From Dehalococcoidia bacterium (lineage in GTDB: Bacteria; Chloroflexota; Dehalococcoidia; Dehalococcoidales; Fen-1064), in the NCBI GenBank assembly GCA_003153075.1, contig PMBW01000196.1, positions 15,929 to 24,413 of the forward strand: a stretch of DNA of 8,485 nucleotides. The letters are read 5' to 3'. Below, piece by piece: positions 5,667 to 8,485 of the stretch. A program made the position numbers and the translations under genes. The notes below the pieces were generated by a model. The model was not told the origin of the DNA, did not search any database, and was given only the letters and a program-made list of their open reading frames with translations. Positions within the stretch are counted from its first letter, which is position 1; each line of letters begins with the position of its first letter.

Positions 5667-7532
5667 TTATTTCCCTAAACTGGTCTTTAAATTCTGGTCA
5701 ATCCAGAACCGTGCCTCATAGAAGCACAGAAGCCTGGGGGTGACTAAACCTGAAACAGACTGGTCTTGACCGTTATAACCTTTGAGCCACGGCTGGTAGA
5801 GCGCAGTAAGTCTGGGTTGAAGCAGGGATATTATCCAATGCTGGCGGGTCACTTTTTCACTTGCCTCTTTTACGTAAGCTTTAGCGTCGGCAATACTGGT
5901 TGCTGCCAGCGCCTTATCGGTTAAAGCATCCCATGCCGGGTCGGCAATTCCATACCAGTTCGCCGCGTAGCCGGTCCGGAAACCGCCGAGTTGCAGCACC
6001 GGGGCATCGGTTGTACCAAGAATTGAGGAACCGCCCCGGAATGTCAGCTGATCTGCCTTTAAGGCCGTGACAAAGGAAGTCCATGATACTGAGTCCATAG
6101 TTCTGATTTCCATGTCAATGCCAACTGCGGAGAAATAAGACTTTACGATTTGTAATAAATCCATATCACCGGCAAGGTCAGCAACCACATTGGTTTTAAA
6201 ACCGGTGGGATAACCGGCATCCGCTAATAGTTTTTTGGCGCCTGTGGGGTTATAGGCATATTCATCCTTCAAATCCTGAGGCCAGTCTTCATATTTAAAT
6301 CCCCAGCCTGCCAGATATCTTCCAACAAATGTGGAAGGATAAGGTTCGGCATTACCGTTGTAATAGGATTTGGCCATATCCGCTAGATTAAGGGACATTT
6401 GCATTGCTTTTCTCACGCGGATATCATTCATTGGTTTATTGTCGTTTCTGGGGTCAATAGAAAGACCTGAGGAAGTTGGGATAAGTAACTGCAATATTTC
6501 CGGGTTGGTTTTAGTAATTGATTGTGCTTGAGTAAATTGGATCCCTTCCATTACATCAATTTTTCCGGAACGTAAACCTGCCAAAGCGGTGGCTGTATCC
6601 GGAATAACAAGAATTCTAAGGGTATTGGCATAGGGAAGTTTATTCTGGGGATAACGCTCATCATAACCCCAGTAATTGGGATTCTTTTCCAGTGTGGAAG
6701 AAGAGTCTGACACATAATCTTTTAGCAGCCAGGGGCCAGTGCCGATGGCATGGCGCCAGTCGCTCAGATCCCCCCACTGGTTTACAGCTTCACGCGCTTC
6801 CAGGTCAACATCAGTGCCGGGGACACGCATCATGGCTTCAATTATAGATTCCGGCGTTGGATTCGCCCACTTAAAGACCACGGTATATTTATCCGTAGCG
6901 GTAACTGATCTAAGCGGTATATATGCTGCAAAACCATTGAAAGCGCTGACTGGTTTTGTAAAACCATCGCCTAAACCCAGCATGCGGTTATAATGATAGG
7001 CTACATCAGAGGCCACGAACTCCCGTCCGCTTACAGGAGGAATGTCCTGCCAACGTACGCCCTGACGGATATGAACTGTAAAAGTTGTAGTGTCTGTAAA
7101 CTCCCATGTTTGGGCAAGAAGTCCCTGTTCGTACTCACTGGGACGTCCACCAATTCTAAAGTCAAAAACAGAAGGATTCAATTTCCAGTCATCAGCAAAT
7201 AATCTTTCCAGCCAGGCTGTCTCGATACTCGGGATTCTATTACCGTAGATCGGATCGAAGTTCGTAGGGTTTCTGTTTAAACGAATCGCAATTTGCCCGC
7301 CATATTGCGGTTTACCTAGACTATCCCACCAATTTCCGGTAACGGTAGCCTTTGTAGTGGTCACGCTGGTTACAGTCGTAGTAGAGGTTTTAACTGTCGT
7401 TGAGGTCGTTGTTGTCGATGTTGTAACAGGCAATGCCGAGGTGGTGGTTGTTGTCGCTTTAGAACATGAGGCAAGAATCAGGGATGTTACCAGGAAGCCG
7501 GTTAGTAGGAACCATAGAACGCCTTTTTTCAT
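5667..7532 (-). CDS. ABC transporter solute-binding lipoprotein, family 5 (oligopeptide/dipeptide-like)
   Basis: This is a secreted, lipid-anchored substrate-binding protein of 621 aa, of the type that delivers peptides, sugars or other small solutes to an ABC importer. The N-terminus is a lipoprotein signal: MKKG, a hydrophobic stretch, then LASC with the lipidated cysteine at residue 23. A low-complexity Thr/Ser/Val linker follows (about 27-65). The family 5 domain begins near YGGQIAIRLNRNPTNFDP (77-94). It includes FTVHIRQGVRWQD (150-162) leading to SDVAYHYNRM (175-184), GTGPWLLKDYV (264-274), EKNPNYWG (282-289) and, later, LRSGKIDVMEG and NDIRVRKAMQMSLN. The start is set at ATG 7532, with GGAG five bases upstream; a GTG two codons earlier would overlap that site. 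No permease or ATPase gene is nearby, so it is either an orphan binding protein or paired with a distant transporter. It has a good promoter and a candidate operator upstream. The ligand is unknown. Confidence 0.93.
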   Translation of the reverse strand: MKKGVLWFLLTGFLVTSLILASCSKATTTTTSALPVTTSTTTTSTTVKTSTTTVTSVTTTKATVTGNWWDSLGKPQYGGQIAIRLNRNPTNFDPIYGNRIPSIETAWLERLFADDWKLNPSVFDFRIGGRPSEYEQGLLAQTWEFTDTTTFTVHIRQGVRWQDIPPVSGREFVASDVAYHYNRMLGLGDGFTKPVSAFNGFAAYIPLRSVTATDKYTVVFKWANPTPESIIEAMMRVPGTDVDLEAREAVNQWGDLSDWRHAIGTGPWLLKDYVSDSSSTLEKNPNYWGYDERYPQNKLPYANTLRILVIPDTATALAGLRSGKIDVMEGIQFTQAQSITKTNPEILQLLIPTSSGLSIDPRNDNKPMNDIRVRKAMQMSLNLADMAKSYYNGNAEPYPSTFVGRYLAGWGFKYEDWPQDLKDEYAYNPTGAKKLLADAGYPTGFKTNVVADLAGDMDLLQIVKSYFSAVGIDMEIRTMDSVSWTSFVTALKADQLTFRGGSSILGTTDAPVLQLGGFRTGYAANWYGIADPAWDALTDKALAATSIADAKAYVKEASEKVTRQHWIISLLQPRLTALYQPWLKGYNGQDQSVSGLVTPRLLCFYEARFWIDQNLKTSLGK

Positions 7533-7541
7533 ACACACTCC
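7533..7541 (-). promoter_or_regulatory. Ribosome binding site that decides the lipoprotein start
   Basis: GGAG at 7541-7538 is followed by TGTGT and then ATG at 7532. The in-frame GTG at 7538-7536 overlaps the last G of the site and cannot be used with it, so the shorter protein starting MKKGVLWF is preferred. It also gives a standard lipoprotein signal with positive charges right after Met. Confidence 0.7.
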
Positions 7542-7611
7542 TTTTTATATTTATCCTATTGATTTACTATAAATTCATTCTCCGGGTTAGAATCTACTAA
7601 ACGGTTGTAGG

Positions 7612-7641
7612 TTTGTACACATGATAGTGTACTCGTACAAA
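7612..7641. promoter_or_regulatory. Candidate operator: nested inverted repeats downstream of the lipoprotein promoter
   Basis: Two inverted repeats share this site. TTTGTAC (7612-7618) pairs with GTACAAA (7635-7641), and GTACAC (7615-7620) pairs with GTGTAC (7627-7632) across ATGATA. The core GTAC occurs three times. The site begins about 16 bp downstream of the -10 box of the lipoprotein promoter, where a bound repressor would block transcription. The pattern is like sites of dimeric helix-turn-helix repressors (TetR or GntR type), but no such regulator is in the window. Confidence 0.5.
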
Positions 7642-7656
7642 TGACAAAGTGAAGGA

Positions 7657-7685
7657 ATGTTATCATGAATATTTTAATTTGTCAA
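7657..7685 (-). promoter_or_regulatory. Sigma70-like promoter of the solute-binding lipoprotein gene
   Basis: TTGACA (7685-7680) matches the -35 consensus fully. A 17-bp AT-rich spacer separates it from TAACAT (7662-7657), which matches four of six -10 positions. The start of transcription would lie near 7650, giving a leader of about 115 nt that contains the nested inverted repeat at 7612-7641. Confidence 0.6.
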
Positions 7686-7761
7686 TTATTACAAGGAATC
7701 CATGAAACTTTACCGATCTGACTAATAATAAAAACGCTGAAAGTTTATCTTATAATATTTC

Positions 7762-7790
7762 TTGCTAAAATTTTGGTACTGTGTAATAAT
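7762..7790 (+). promoter_or_regulatory. Candidate promoter of the DtxR-type regulator gene
   Basis: TTGCTA (7762-7767) and TAATAA/AATAAT (7784-7790) are spaced 16-17 bp apart and preceded by TGTG. The -10 region overlaps the first TAATTAAG octamer (7787-7794), so the promoter and the proposed operator are interleaved, as expected for autoregulation. Confidence 0.45.
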
Positions 7791-7820
7791 TAAGTTAGTT
7801 TAATTAAGCCGACTTAATTA
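7787..7820. promoter_or_regulatory. Candidate DtxR-family operator: palindrome with 8-bp perfect arms plus a third octamer
   Basis: TAATTAAG (7801-7808) and CTTAATTA (7813-7820) form a perfect palindrome around CCGA. Another TAATTAAG lies 14 bp upstream (7787-7794). The inner TTAAG-N4-CTTAA resembles the half-site layout of DtxR/IdeR boxes (TTAGG-N4-CCTAA type). It sits between the promoter and the ribosome binding site of the regulator gene, which is a classical place for autorepression. Binding by this regulator is an inference. Confidence 0.55.
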
Positions 7821-7832
7821 TTGGAGGTTTGT

Positions 7833-8485
7833 ATGGATACTGAAAGAACCGAAGAATATTTAGAGGCTATATACAAAGAGCAAAGTAAAGGGGAATCTGC
7901 ATCTACCTCGTTTTTAGCGAGAGATTTAGGGGTATCGCAACCTGCGGTTACCGATATGCTGAAGAATCTTGAAAGCAAAGGGCTGATTGACTATAAATCA
8001 AGTAAAGGCGCAACACTAACGGACATTGGCGTGGAGAAAGCGCTTGGTGTAATAAGACAGCACCGACTGTGGGAGAGATTTCTTACTGATATCCTTGGTA
8101 TGAAATGGGATAAGGTACATGAAGTTGCCTGCAAATTGGAGCACCTCGATGTTCCGGAAGTTGAAGAAAGATTGGCTGTCCTTCTGGGCGATACGGATAC
8201 CTGTCCCCATGGACATGCGATTCCTGATAAACACGGCAATATTAAAGAGGAAAAAGCCGTGCCACTTACCAGGTTCCAGCCGCTCCAACGGGTGAATATC
8301 GTTGCCATTGACGAAAGTGATTCCGGGTTACTCCGGGATATCGAAACCAAGGGTTTAAAACCAAAGGTTGTTGTCACGATCAAAAGGAAAAATGAAGATG
8401 GTTCATTTGAAGTAGTAGCTGGCAAGAAAAGTATCCGACTGAACGCGAAGCTGGCTGCAGCTCTTCTGGCAGAACCGGTTACTAT
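7833..8485 (+). CDS. DtxR/MntR-family metal-dependent transcriptional regulator (3' end beyond window)
   Basis: This gene encodes a cytoplasmic metal-sensing repressor that normally binds operators when loaded with Fe(II) or Mn(II); 217 residues are visible and little is missing at the C-terminus. A winged helix-turn-helix lies at about 22-66 (FLARDLGVSQPAVTDMLKNLESKGLI). The dimerisation and metal domain follows, with QHRLWERFLTDILG (76-89) and KVHEVACKLEHL (94-105). H77, E81 and H96 match the ancillary-site ligands of DtxR (H79, E83, H98), and C100, E103 and H104 match its primary-site C102, E105 and H106. CPHGHAIP (124-131) is a family signature. An SH3-like FeoA domain runs from about 144 to the edge. 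At the position of DtxR M10 (MntR D8) it has E8, and E11 is present as in MntR. The ATG has GGAGG five bases upstream. It is divergent from the lipoprotein gene and probably autoregulated; the lipoprotein gene could be a target. Confidence 0.93.
   Translation, partial: MDTERTEEYLEAIYKEQSKGESASTSFLARDLGVSQPAVTDMLKNLESKGLIDYKSSKGATLTDIGVEKALGVIRQHRLWERFLTDILGMKWDKVHEVACKLEHLDVPEVEERLAVLLGDTDTCPHGHAIPDKHGNIKEEKAVPLTRFQPLQRVNIVAIDESDSGLLRDIETKGLKPKVVVTIKRKNEDGSFEVVAGKKSIRLNAKLAAALLAEPVT

Noticed and set aside
7536..7538. GTG as start of the solute-binding lipoprotein
   Set aside because: It overlaps the Shine-Dalgarno sequence; the ATG at 7532 is correctly spaced from it.
7357..7572. Plus-strand valine-rich open frame
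   Set aside because: It is the reverse complement of the Thr-rich linker of the lipoprotein; the Val repeats are an artefact of ACN codons read backwards.
7991..8425. Minus-strand open frame of 144 codons
   Set aside because: It is antisense to the DtxR-type regulator, which has all expected metal ligands; the antisense translation shows no family features.
1..8485. CRISPR array, tRNA, rRNA or insertion sequence
   Set aside because: I saw no regularly spaced direct repeats, no cloverleaf-like sequence, no rRNA sequence and no transposase or paired terminal repeats.

Overview
The window carries a run of six genes on the minus strand (transcribed from about 7,660 down to position 1) and one divergent gene on the plus strand at the right edge. 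The gene set suggests an anaerobic bacterium. A tungsten/molybdenum-type aldehyde ferredoxin oxidoreductase lies next to an old-yellow-enzyme-type flavin reductase. The family 5 solute-binding lipoprotein has a very Thr-rich linker after its lipobox, a style I associate with uncultured Dehalococcoidia (Chloroflexota). The iron/manganese regulator is of the DtxR type. The phylum assignment is an inference from style and gene content, not a proof.

Layout in transcription order on the minus strand: 7532-5667 ABC-type oligopeptide/dipeptide-like solute-binding lipoprotein; a 285-bp gap with a strong 45-nt stem-loop; 5381-4524 alpha/beta-hydrolase-fold protein (copy 2); 4449-4057 small SCP2-like protein; 3887-3030 alpha/beta-hydrolase-fold protein (copy 1); a 216-bp gap; 2813-1002 aldehyde ferredoxin oxidoreductase; 923-1 N-terminal part of an NADH:flavin oxidoreductase that runs off the left edge. 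On the plus strand, 7833 onward encodes a DtxR/MntR-type metalloregulator, cut by the right edge just before its expected end. The 300-bp divergent gap (7533-7832) holds a good sigma70-like promoter for the lipoprotein gene with an inverted-repeat operator just downstream. It also holds a promoter for the regulator gene with a perfect 8-bp-arm palindrome between promoter and ribosome binding site.

The most unusual part is the middle. The two hydrolase-fold proteins are gapless paralogues of 285 aa (about 61% identical by hand count) flanking the SCP2-like gene, and they share an almost identical translation leader. Both keep the Asp and His of the classical triad, but the nucleophile-elbow serine is Ala in one copy and Tyr in the other. 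They are therefore unlikely to be ordinary serine hydrolases. Together with a lipid-binding-like protein, an AOR-family enzyme whose two pterin-motif aspartates are both Asn, and a flavin enoate/dienoyl-type reductase, they may form an undescribed anaerobic pathway for a hydrophobic or carbonyl-containing substrate. The substrate cannot be read from the sequence.
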